DNA of 39,068 nucleotides from an uncultured Oscillospiraceae bacterium (GCA_949293315.1 CASFCH010000017.1:1-39068); one strand, 5' to 3'. Counted from the stretch's first letter, positions 7,563 through 14,007 are shown. Numbers and translations: made by a program. The notes: generated by a model not told the origin, from the letters alone.

Positions 7563-10097
7563 TTATGCGCCATACGCAATGGTATAGGATGTACCGGACT
7601 GCGTGGCAAAACGGACGCTCAGGTCATCCGCACGCTCCACTGCCACAGGGCGGCCATCCGCATCGGTAACCGTCAGCGTACTGCCTGCCGGGCAGTACAT
7701 CACACAATCGCCGCCGCTGCGGGCAGTCATGCGCACCTGTGTAAGCGCTCCGTCTGCCCAGGAAAAGTCAAACACAAAATTGCCGCGCGCCACCAGACCG
7801 GACGCGCTGCCGGAAGCGGCCCACGCATCCGGCAGGGCGGGCAGCAGCTGGATATATCCGGCATGGCTTTGAATCAGCATCTCCGCAATACCGGCCGTGG
7901 CGCCGAAGTTGCCGTCGATCTGGAACGGCGGGTGCGTATCCCACAGATTGTCCAGCGTGCTCTCCTTCAAAAGCTCAGAGAGCATCTTATAGCTGTGGTT
8001 GCCGTCGAGCAGGCGCGCCCACTCACAGATTTTCTGCGCCTTGGACCATCCCGTTCCGCCGTCCCCGCGGTCCTCCAGCGTGACGCGGGCGGCATCCATA
8101 TACGCCGGGGTAGCCGGCGTGATGTAGTTGCCGGGGTAGAGGCCCAGCAGATTGGACATGTGGCGGTGCTGCAGCTCCACGCTGTGGCTTTTGACGCCGC
8201 GGTCCTCCCAGGTGTCCTCCTGCGGCCACTCCTTGACCTGCCCCCAGGCGCCGACCTGCACCGGGTCCAGCCGGTCGATCTGCGCTCGCAGTGTCTCGAT
8301 CAAATCCGCGTTCACATCGCCGCCATAGCCCGCCTGTGTGAGCGCATCCGCCGCCTTGATGGTGTCGGAATAGAGCTGCCAGAGGATGGACTGGTCATAC
8401 GTGTTCCCCGCCGAAACAGGCCCGTGCTCCGGGGAGTACGACGGCGAAGAGATCAGCCGCCCCGTGACAGGGTCTTCAATCAGGAGCTGTGACCACATCA
8501 GAGCGCTCTCCTGCATGGCGGGATAGATCTCCTCCCGCAGCATGTCGATATCCTGTGTAAAGGCAAAATAGTCAAACGTATTCTGCGTCAGCCAGGCGCC
8601 TGCCGTGGGGGACCAGCCCCAGGTCCAGACCGAACCCGGCCCCGTCATGCCCAGCGGGGTGTTCTGGGTATGGACCATCCAGCCGGTCGCCTGAGAGGTA
8701 TCGGGCGTGCCGTCCGGCAGATCGACGCCGATCCCGGTGTACATATTGGCCGTTTTGCGTCCCGGCTCGCGCAGGGAATCCACGTACTCAAGCAGGGGGA
8801 TCGCCGTCTCGGAGAGATTGGTCACATAGGCCGGCCAATAATTCATCTGCAAATTGATATTGGTGTGGTAGTCGCTCTCCCACATCGGATCGTTCTTCCC
8901 GTTCCAGACGCCCTGAAGGTTGGCCGGCAGGCTCCCCTCCCGGGAGGAGGCAATCAGGAGATAGCGCCCGTACTGGAAATAGAGCGCCTCCAGCGACGGA
9001 TCGGACCCGCTCTTTTGGTAAGCCTTTAAGACGCGGTCCGTCGGCTCCAGCGACCCCTGCTGCCCCAGATCGAGCTTCACGCGATCAAAAAGCGCCGTAT
9101 AATCCGCCTCATGGCGCTCGCGGAGCTTGTCATAGCCGAGGGCCGCGGCAGCCTCCATCTTGTCACGCACCGTTTCCATCGGATCGACTCCACTGCGATA
9201 CTCGGGATAATCATTGGCATAATCCGTGGCCGCCGTCAGCAGGATGGTGACGCTGTCCGCATTGGAAACGGTCAGGCTGCCGTCTTCATTTGCCGTAACG
9301 GAGCCGCCCTCCGGGATCACACGGACCTGCGCGGCATAGCGCATGGAGCTGGCGTCGGGAGTCGCTCCCTTTTTCCCCTCCTTGCCCATGACGGTCCCGG
9401 TGAGCGTGATCGTATCCTTTTCGGCCGTGACCGCACCGTTCTGCGCCGACTCCAGCACGGCGTCGAAGCTGAGCGCCCCGACCTCGCTTGCCGTCAGGCG
9501 TGCGGCAATTACACGGTCCGGATAGCTGGCAAAGTACTCACGGTAATAGTCCACGCCGCCGCTTGTGAAGCTGACGGAGGAGAGCGCCGTATCCAGATGC
9601 AGGTCGCGAATATAATTTTTGGCGCGGAAAACGCCGTCAAATTCCAAATACAGGCTGCCGAAATTTTGATATGAACCCCGGCCCGTCTCATTCCCCTGAA
9701 GGCCGGTCATCGCCTCCTGCGCGGCATCATAATTCTCCTGAGCGAGCAGCTGCTGGATCTCCCGCAGCGCCTGACCGGAATCATCCCGGGAATTCCCGCC
9801 GTTATATCCCTCCGTTTCCGGACCGCCGGACCAGAGCGTTTTTTCATTGAACTGAATCTGTTCTTTTTTTACGCCGCCAAAAATTTTAGCGCCCATATAT
9901 CCGTTGCCGATGGGCAGCGCCTCCTGCTCCCAGCCGTCATAATTGTTGGACGCAGGCTTCTGATACCACAGGGTGTTCTCATCCCGGGGCGCACTGGTAA
10001 ATTTCTGTCTGGGGACAATGAACCAGGCCGCCAGCGCCCCCGCGGCGACTGCCGCTGCACTCACACAGGATATGAGAGTTATCCATATTTTTTTCAT
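7563..10097 (-). CDS. Glycoside hydrolase family 95 (alpha-L-fucosidase-like), membrane-anchored
   Basis: An 844-residue protein. Residues about 5-28 are a hydrophobic signal/anchor (WITLISCVSAAAVAAGALAAW) without a clear cleavage or lipobox, so the enzyme likely faces outward, tethered to the membrane. The rest matches GH95: the N-terminal beta domain (LPIGNGYMGAKIFGG), and the (alpha/alpha)6 barrel with NINLQMNYW (Asn413 and Asn415, the pair that activates water in the family), SPSYSPEHG (Glu557, the likely acid) and QIDGNFGATAGIAEML with its conserved Asp. GH95 enzymes are alpha-1,2-L-fucosidases or alpha-L-galactosidases acting on plant xyloglucan or host/milk glycans. ATG 10097 is chosen because GAGGGGG lies 7 bases before it; TTG 10103 is in frame but too close. 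First gene of a two-gene operon with GH3. Confidence 0.92.
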   Translation of the reverse strand: MKKIWITLISCVSAAAVAAGALAAWFIVPRQKFTSAPRDENTLWYQKPASNNYDGWEQEALPIGNGYMGAKIFGGVKKEQIQFNEKTLWSGGPETEGYNGGNSRDDSGQALREIQQLLAQENYDAAQEAMTGLQGNETGRGSYQNFGSLYLEFDGVFRAKNYIRDLHLDTALSSVSFTSGGVDYYREYFASYPDRVIAARLTASEVGALSFDAVLESAQNGAVTAEKDTITLTGTVMGKEGKKGATPDASSMRYAAQVRVIPEGGSVTANEDGSLTVSNADSVTILLTAATDYANDYPEYRSGVDPMETVRDKMEAAAALGYDKLRERHEADYTALFDRVKLDLGQQGSLEPTDRVLKAYQKSGSDPSLEALYFQYGRYLLIASSREGSLPANLQGVWNGKNDPMWESDYHTNINLQMNYWPAYVTNLSETAIPLLEYVDSLREPGRKTANMYTGIGVDLPDGTPDTSQATGWMVHTQNTPLGMTGPGSVWTWGWSPTAGAWLTQNTFDYFAFTQDIDMLREEIYPAMQESALMWSQLLIEDPVTGRLISSPSYSPEHGPVSAGNTYDQSILWQLYSDTIKAADALTQAGYGGDVNADLIETLRAQIDRLDPVQVGAWGQVKEWPQEDTWEDRGVKSHSVELQHRHMSNLLGLYPGNYITPATPAYMDAARVTLEDRGDGGTGWSKAQKICEWARLLDGNHSYKMLSELLKESTLDNLWDTHPPFQIDGNFGATAGIAEMLIQSHAGYIQLLPALPDAWAASGSASGLVARGNFVFDFSWADGALTQVRMTARSGGDCVMYCPAGSTLTVTDADGRPVAVERADDLSVRFATQSGTSYTIAYGA

Positions 10098-10126
10098 AAG
10101 CAATCCCCCTCTATTTATACATACTA

Positions 10127-10155
10127 ACTATAATATACTCCCCGAAAAAATGCAA
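10127..10155 (-). promoter_or_regulatory. Promoter of the GH95-GH3 operon
   Basis: On the minus strand TTGCAT (10155-10150), 17-base spacer, TATAGT (10132-10127), about 30 bases before ATG 10097. Confidence 0.65.
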
Positions 10156-10200
10156 GTCCAAAGCAAAAATTAAAGTACATCAGAATATTTGGATCCATTC

Positions 10201-10307
10201 AAAAGACGAACCATACCCGTTCCAAAGGTTACAATTCGTCTTTCATATTGGTGTGCGATCATCTGGCAGCTCCCCGCGTCTTAATGATATTCGGCTTTTT
10301 TTATCCA
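10201..10307. repeat. Probable decayed third copy of the toxin-antitoxin cassette (antisense half only)
   Basis: The segment 10258-10292 matches the antisense-RNA start region of the intact copies at about 27 of 35 positions (CATCTGGCAGCTCC against CATCCGGCAGCTCC). About 55 bases upstream lies AAAAGACGAACC, which matches the end of the toxin frame and start of the antisense terminator (AAAAGACTAACC). It pairs with TTCGTC at 10235-10240, recalling the antisense terminator hairpin, with TTTT after it on the minus strand. A T-run at 10296-10303 matches the sense terminator tail. The peptide frame and promoters are gone. The order and spacing of the pieces support a relic, but no single piece proves it. 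Confidence 0.45.
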
Positions 10308-10355
10308 CAGCGGCTATTAGCCGCTCTGCTTCCGCCATCATTTCGCCAAAAGTTT

Positions 10356-10384
10356 TAGACAATGTATCCCCGCTCTGATATAAT
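10356..10384 (+). promoter_or_regulatory. Sense (toxin) promoter, copy 1
   Basis: TAGACA (10356-10361), 17-base spacer, TATAAT (10379-10384). RNA should start near 10390 and run to the terminator at 10660-10682, about 290 bases. Confidence 0.75.
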
Positions 10385-10429
10385 ACCAGAGATGCAAGGC
10401 GTTTGCCGAGAAACGGTGAGCGGTTGGTT

Positions 10430-10464
10430 CCTCCTCTCCCCTGCTGTCAGCAGGAGGAAGGAGG
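10430..10464 (+). promoter_or_regulatory. Leader hairpin that can hide the toxin ribosome site, copy 1
   Basis: CCTGC (10440-10444) pairs with GCAGG (10450-10454) around a 5-base loop. The outer arm CCTCC (10430-10434) can pair with GGAGG (10460-10464), which is the ribosome site for ATG 10473. In the folded form the toxin would be poorly translated. The same bases are present in copy 2 (10804-10838). Confidence 0.55.
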
Positions 10465-10472
10465 TGTTGCCT

Positions 10473-10547
10473 ATGGAGCTGTTAATTGCAATGGCAATTA
10501 TTTTGCTGTTCGCAACCGGCTACATAATAGCAATAAAAAAAGACTAA
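10473..10547 (+). CDS. Small hydrophobic toxin-like peptide, 24 residues, copy 1
   Basis: The peptide begins MELLIAMAIILLF and ends with the charged tail IKKD. It is one hydrophobic membrane span with almost no other content. AAGGAGG lies 8 bases before the ATG. Single-span peptides with a Lys-rich tail, a structured leader and a cis-antisense RNA are the hallmark of type I toxins (TxpA, BsrG, Fst and the holin-like group). I do not recognise this exact sequence. The antisense RNA overlaps the last codons. Its near-identical twin at 10847-10921 differs by Ile19 to Val only, while three other base changes are silent. It would act on the cell membrane if the analogy holds. Confidence 0.75.
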   Translation: MELLIAMAIILLFATGYIIAIKKD

Positions 10548-10624
10548 CCGCCCTCCCTGAGAAGATGTGGCGATTAGTCAAATCCAATTAGGGAACCAAC
10601 CGTTCATCCGGCAGCTCCTTGCAT
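10535..10624 (-). ncRNA. Antisense RNA (putative type I antitoxin), copy 1
   Basis: A minus-strand promoter at 10629-10657 starts an RNA near 10624. It ends at a hairpin (GACTAATCGCC, 10579-10569, with GGCGGTTAGTC, 10552-10542; one G-U wobble) followed by seven U (10541-10535). The RNA is about 90 bases. It is a perfect complement of the 3' part of the toxin message, including the final codons and stop. Confidence 0.75.
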
Positions 10625-10628
10625 CTTT

Positions 10629-10657
10629 ATTATATCCAAATCCAGGATTTTTGTCAA
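10629..10657 (-). promoter_or_regulatory. Consensus antisense promoter, copy 1
   Basis: On the minus strand TTGACA (10657-10652), 17-base spacer, TATAAT (10634-10629). A full consensus, stronger than the sense promoter (TAGACA), so the antitoxin RNA should be in excess. Confidence 0.85.
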
Positions 10658-10659
10658 CC

Positions 10660-10682
10660 GGACGCTCCGGCGTCCTTTTTTT
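10660..10682 (+). terminator. Sense terminator, copy 1
   Basis: GGACGC-TCCG-GCGTCC stem-loop followed by seven T. It lies just beyond the antisense -35, so the two transcription units are interlocked. Confidence 0.75.
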
Positions 10683-10729
10683 ACGATGGTATGCCCCATC
10701 TGCTTCTACCACCATTTCGCCAAAAGATT

Positions 10730-10758
10730 TAGACAATACATCCCCGCTCTGATATAAT
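10730..10758 (+). promoter_or_regulatory. Sense (toxin) promoter, copy 2
   Basis: TAGACA (10730-10735), 17-base spacer, TATAAT (10753-10758); RNA start near 10764. Confidence 0.75.
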
Positions 10759-10846
10759 ACCAGAGATGCAAGGCGTTCGCCGAGAAACGGTGAGCGGTTG
10801 GTTCCTCCTCTCCCCTGCTGTCAGCAGGAGGAAGGAGGTGTTGCCC

Positions 10847-10921
10847 ATGGAGCTGTTGATTGCAATGGCAATTATTTTGCTGTTTGCAACCGGCTACATA
10901 GTAGCGATAAAAAAAGACTAA
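10847..10921 (+). CDS. Small hydrophobic toxin-like peptide, 24 residues, copy 2
   Basis: This frame is nearly the same as copy 1: it begins MELLIAMAIILLF and ends AIKKD, with Val in place of Ile at residue 19. Three of the four base differences to copy 1 within the frame are silent (in codons 4, 13 and 20). GGAGG lies 8 bases before ATG 10847 and is again able to pair with an upstream CCTCC. The peptide is one membrane span with a charged end, as in type I toxins. The tandem pair lies between the GH95-GH3 operon and the baseplate-like gene. Confidence 0.75.
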   Translation: MELLIAMAIILLFATGYIVAIKKD

Positions 10922-10998
10922 CCGCCCTTCCCGCTCAGTTGTGGCAGTTAGTCGATAACTAATCGGGGAACCAACCGTTCATCCGGCAGCTCCTTGCA
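10909..10998 (-). ncRNA. Antisense RNA (putative type I antitoxin), copy 2
   Basis: Starts near 10998 from the promoter at 11004-11032. It ends at a hairpin (GACTAACTGCC, 10953-10943, with GGCGGTTAGTC, 10926-10916) and seven U (10915-10909). The single wobble pair sits at a different place than in copy 1, so the stem is kept while its sequence drifts. The stretch between the hairpin and the 5' end (about 10954-10967) is the least conserved part, which could give each antitoxin specificity for its own toxin. Confidence 0.75.
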
Positions 10999-11003
10999 TC
11001 TTT

Positions 11004-11032
11004 ATTATATCCAAATCCAGGATTTTTGTCAA
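11004..11032 (-). promoter_or_regulatory. Consensus antisense promoter, copy 2
   Basis: On the minus strand TTGACA (11032-11027), 17-base spacer, TATAAT (11009-11004). Confidence 0.85.
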
Positions 11033-11034
11033 CC

Positions 11035-11060
11035 GGACGCTTCGGCGTCCTTTTGTTTTT
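11035..11060 (+). terminator. Sense terminator, copy 2
   Basis: GGACGC-TTCG-GCGTCC stem-loop followed by TTTTGTTTTT. The loop is the stable UUCG form, against UCCG in copy 1. Confidence 0.75.
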
Positions 11061-11241
11061 ATCGAAACTTACGCATCCGGTCAGAGTCCGTGAAACAGTT
11101 CATTTTTTGACTGTATTCCTTCGGAGGTCTACCATACCCTTTGGACCAATGGCGTCGGAGGAGGACCAGAGATCCCGTTTGGTTTCCATCTGCCGGTGAA
11201 TACCGGGCCCAGCGGTGCGAGCACGGCCCATTCCCCGGCGA

Positions 11242-12705
11242 TCATCCCGCCCGCCGATAAGCGATTTGTATGATCAGATCTCCGGCTTCCGGATTCAGTT
11301 TGGTAATATTGAAGCTGTCCCCACTCAGGAGCATGATATACCCCTCCATGGCATTGCTCTCTCCACCCAGAATCCACAGACCTGTCCGCAGTATGTCCTC
11401 CTGCGGCAAACAGTCTGCCGGCAGCTGCGCTACCGTCACATCCGGCAACTGGCCCACTTCATACAGCATCCCGGTGATCAGGCACAGGTCTCCCATACGG
11501 TGCAGATAGAGAGAGCCCTGGACCCCGTTCAGCAGACCGATCTCATATTCCGCACACACCTGTCCCTCCAGCGCAGATATGCGTGCCGTCAACCCGGAAT
11601 CGTCATAGTTGGAGAGAGCGCCCAACTTCGCCTTCTCCGCCGCTGTGTAATCGCACTCAGAAAGGCCTCTGCCCGCTACCTTATCCACCTTACCGGCGAT
11701 CAGTGCCACCTGCTGCCGGTCCGCATCTGTGTAATCATTGGTTGAAAGCTGTTTGCCCTCCGCACGGTCTACCTTTTGATTGAGGAGCGCGCGCAGTTCC
11801 CCATCCTCATAATTTTCGAGCGCGGCGAGCTTCTCTTTTTCCAGCTGCGTATAGTCACATGTTGAAAGGCCCTTACCGCTGACCTTGTCCACCTTTTCCC
11901 CGATCAATGCCACCTGCTGCCGGTCTGCGTCCGTATAATCGTTGGTTGAGAGCTGCTTTCCCTCCACACGGTCCACTTTTTGATCAAGCTGATTTTCCAC
12001 CGCCGTTACAGCCGCAGCCAGAGCACCAACATCTGTCTCCTCAATTTCCTCTGCGGCCTGCTGCGCGCGCTGGGCGGCCGCCTGGGCAAGTGCTGCAGCC
12101 TCCCGTGCCTGTGTCCCATGCGTCCGGGCCTCCTCTGCGGCCTGTAATGCCGCCTGTCCCTGTTCCCGGGCATAACCTGCCAGTTCATCGGCGCTGTCGC
12201 CGCTCTGGCGCGCATACTCGGCCTGCTCCTCCGCATAATCTCCCTGGGCTTGTGCCGTGGCTCCGGCATCCCGACAGGCTTCCACAGCGTTATCGACCTC
12301 TTCCAGCACAGAGGCAAGGCCCTCATACGCCGGATCCTGCCGGATCTCCTCGTCCCCAATCAAGGCGGGATACACCTCCACACGGAACCATCCCGTAGTC
12401 AGAACCGCGCCGCCGCTGTAAAACTGCACCTCACACCGCGCCGTCCCCGCATAGGCCAGCAGCAAGGGAATCAGCGGGACGGAGACCACCCCGTCCGCCC
12501 ACACGCCGTCGCGGACGGCACAGCCCCCGCGCGCGTTCCGATAAAGAATGCGCACGCCCGTTCCCACATCCGGCTCATACGGCGCGTTCATAAAAGTCGG
12601 CGCGCATAAAACGACTCTGGAATCCACGTCTCCCTGTTTGGCTGATACCGTCTGCGTCTCCGGCTCACCGGAAAGATTGAGTGTAATTTTGGTCTCCACA
12701 TTCAC
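11242..12705 (-). CDS. Orphan phage baseplate/tail-fibre-like protein (BppU-like N-terminus)
   Basis: A 487-residue protein. Residues about 1-118 resemble the N-terminal domain of Gram-positive phage upper-baseplate proteins (ITLNLSGE, AKQGDVDSR). Residues about 130-225 are an Ala/Glu/Gln-rich coiled coil. Residues about 242-377 are two tandem 68-residue modules, each with KVDRxEGKQLSTNDYT and KVDKVxGxGLSxCDYT motifs, typical of tail fibres. Residues 378-487 are a compact C-terminal domain. The 68-residue repeat is also visible in the DNA as a 204-base tandem repeat. I start at GTG 12705, with AGGGAG 9 bases before it; a TTG at 12741 is also in frame. No signal peptide. No other phage gene is near, so this is either a prophage remnant or a reused gene with its own promoter. 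Confidence 0.7.
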   Translation of the reverse strand: MNVETKITLNLSGEPETQTVSAKQGDVDSRVVLCAPTFMNAPYEPDVGTGVRILYRNARGGCAVRDGVWADGVVSVPLIPLLLAYAGTARCEVQFYSGGAVLTTGWFRVEVYPALIGDEEIRQDPAYEGLASVLEEVDNAVEACRDAGATAQAQGDYAEEQAEYARQSGDSADELAGYAREQGQAALQAAEEARTHGTQAREAAALAQAAAQRAQQAAEEIEETDVGALAAAVTAVENQLDQKVDRVEGKQLSTNDYTDADRQQVALIGEKVDKVSGKGLSTCDYTQLEKEKLAALENYEDGELRALLNQKVDRAEGKQLSTNDYTDADRQQVALIAGKVDKVAGRGLSECDYTAAEKAKLGALSNYDDSGLTARISALEGQVCAEYEIGLLNGVQGSLYLHRMGDLCLITGMLYEVGQLPDVTVAQLPADCLPQEDILRTGLWILGGESNAMEGYIMLLSGDSFNITKLNPEAGDLIIQIAYRRAG

Positions 12706-12758
12706 CCTGAATCCGCTCCCTTTTGAAGAAATTTCAAACAAACGTTCGATTATCTTCC

Positions 12759-12787
12759 ATAATAAAAAAGACGGAAGCGTTTGTCAA
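12759..12787 (-). promoter_or_regulatory. Promoter of the baseplate-like gene
   Basis: On the minus strand TTGACA (12787-12782), 17-base spacer, TATTAT (12764-12759). Start near 12752, about 45 bases before GTG 12705. Confidence 0.65.
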
Positions 12788-12795
12788 GTTGCAAA

Positions 12796-12809
12796 TTATT
12801 GATCAATAA
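12796..12809. promoter_or_regulatory. 14-base perfect palindrome upstream of the baseplate-like gene
   Basis: TTATTGATCAATAA lies directly upstream of the -35 box. It is flanked by TTGTCAA (12781-12787) and TTGACAA (12813-12819), which are reverse complements. A regulator site is likely; the regulator is unknown. Confidence 0.4.
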
Positions 12810-12913
12810 GTGTTGACAATTTCTCCAGTCCAAGGATCATCCCAAAACCCGAAGGTTTGATTGAGGCAGCCGGAAAAGAGCTGAACTGCGGGTGAGACAT
12901 GCGTTTCTCTGCC

Positions 12914-13825
12914 TTAGATGTCCGGATAAAATGAAGCGGCAAGTTGAAAGATGGACTCCCGATCCGCAAGCCATGGACTGAACGCGGTAGCGCTTCCACA
13001 GCAGACGGAGAGGCGCAGCGCCTCCCGAAGGCTGCCTGTCTTGCGCCAGCCATAAAGGAATCCGGCCACCATACTGTCCCCGGCCCCAACTGTACCGACA
13101 GCCCGTCCCGGCGGAACCGGGCAATACAGGGGCTCTCCCCGCTCCGGGATGAGCAATGCGCCATCCGCCCCGAGCGATACGAGCACATGGCGCGCTCCAA
13201 ACTGTTGAAGACTGCGTGCGCAGCCCACAATTTCCTCCTGACTTTGCAGCTCGCGTTTGAAGATTGCCCCCAGCTCGTCCCCGTTGGGCTTAATGAGGAA
13301 GGGGCGGTATACCAGCGCACTCAAAAGGGCTTCCCCCTCCGTATCGACCACCGTCGGCACCGCCTGCCCGGACACGCGCTGTATCATCTGCCTGTAGATA
13401 TCCTGCGGGAGCCCCGGCGGTACGGAGCCCGCCAGCACAAGGCAGTCGTCCGCATTCAGTGCTTCCAGCCGCCGCATTAGGCGTTCCACCGCATCTTCCG
13501 GAACTGGGGGGCCGGGCGTGTTGATATCCGTCTCCCCCTCGGCCTGCAGCTTTGTATTGATCCGCGTCATACCCGGAATTTTAATCAGCTCTGTGGGGCA
13601 TCCCTCGCGGATCATCAGCTGTTCGAGCAGCTCTCCGGTCACTCCGGCACAGAATCCGAGCGCGGTACTCTCCATCCCTATCCGGCACAAGAGGATGGAG
13701 ACATTGATCCCCTTACCGCCCGGGACGATCCATCCCTCCTGTGCGCGGTTGACCGCGCCATACCGAATGGACTCCATTCGAACGGTGTGATCGATGGCGG
13801 GATTGAGCGTAACGGTGTAAATCAT
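12914..13825 (-). CDS. fruK: PfkB-family kinase, probable 1-phosphofructokinase
   Basis: A 303-residue ribokinase-fold kinase. The start MIYTVTLNPAIDHTV is typical of FruK and tagatose-6-phosphate kinase (LacC). Residues about 35-45 hold GGKGINVS, the first PfkB signature. The C-terminal signature GTVGAGDSMVAGF (about 245-257) carries the catalytic Asp and anion hole. The expected reaction is fructose-1-phosphate plus ATP to fructose-1,6-bisphosphate; tagatose-6-phosphate is the alternative. AGGAGGGG precedes ATG 13825. The gene is alone, without the usual fruA PTS gene or fruR regulator, so the source of its substrate is unclear. It has its own promoter (13864-13892). Confidence 0.85.
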   Translation of the reverse strand: MIYTVTLNPAIDHTVRMESIRYGAVNRAQEGWIVPGGKGINVSILLCRIGMESTALGFCAGVTGELLEQLMIREGCPTELIKIPGMTRINTKLQAEGETDINTPGPPVPEDAVERLMRRLEALNADDCLVLAGSVPPGLPQDIYRQMIQRVSGQAVPTVVDTEGEALLSALVYRPFLIKPNGDELGAIFKRELQSQEEIVGCARSLQQFGARHVLVSLGADGALLIPERGEPLYCPVPPGRAVGTVGAGDSMVAGFLYGWRKTGSLREALRLSVCCGSATAFSPWLADRESIFQLAASFYPDI

Positions 13826-13863
13826 ATCGAATCCCCTCCTGTTTCACTGTTTGCCCGATACCC

Positions 13864-13892
13864 ATACTAACGCGGGTGAACCGGAAAGTCAA
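13864..13892 (-). promoter_or_regulatory. Promoter of the PfkB kinase
   Basis: On the minus strand TTGACT (13892-13887), 17-base spacer, TAGTAT (13869-13864). Confidence 0.6.
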
Positions 13893-13947
13893 CAAAAAGC
13901 ACCGCCCTTTTATACGCAGGCCGCAACAAATTCAGGACGCAGCCCCA

Positions 13948-13975
13948 CATATTGCACCCCGGCGGCGCATATAAA
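13948..13975 (+). promoter_or_regulatory. Sigma-E-like promoter of spoIIID
   Basis: CATATT (13948-13953), 14-base spacer, CATATAAA (13968-13975). This fits the mother-cell sigma-E pattern (ATATT and CATACAAT about 14 apart), and spoIIID is a sigma-E gene in Bacillus. No good sigma-A boxes are seen here. Confidence 0.55.
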
Positions 13976-14007
13976 TTACGGATCGAACCGCTCGGGAGGG
14001 ATATAAT

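Larger units (their letters stand above)
10325..10682 (+). repeat. Tandem repeat copy 1 (type I toxin-antitoxin-like cassette)
   Basis: First of two direct repeats of about 360 bases; the second is at 10699-11060, offset 374 bases. Each holds a sense promoter, a structured leader, a 24-codon hydrophobic frame, an antisense transcription unit and a sense terminator. Differences are mostly single bases; the largest divergence is between the antisense terminator and the antisense start. Confidence 0.9.
10699..11060 (+). repeat. Tandem repeat copy 2 (type I toxin-antitoxin-like cassette)
   Basis: Second direct repeat, with the same parts in the same order as 10325-10682. All promoter spacings are kept at 17 bases and both terminators remain intact, which argues that both copies are functional. 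Confidence 0.9.

Noticed and set aside
11129-11245. 38-codon minus-strand frame overlapping the stop of the baseplate-like gene (ATGA)
   Set aside because: The overlap is tempting, but the peptide is Pro/Gly/Trp-rich, has no family likeness and no ribosome site of its own.
12813-12841. Possible plus-strand promoter starting at TTGACA 12813
   Set aside because: No acceptable -10 box at 16-18 bases, and no plus-strand gene follows.
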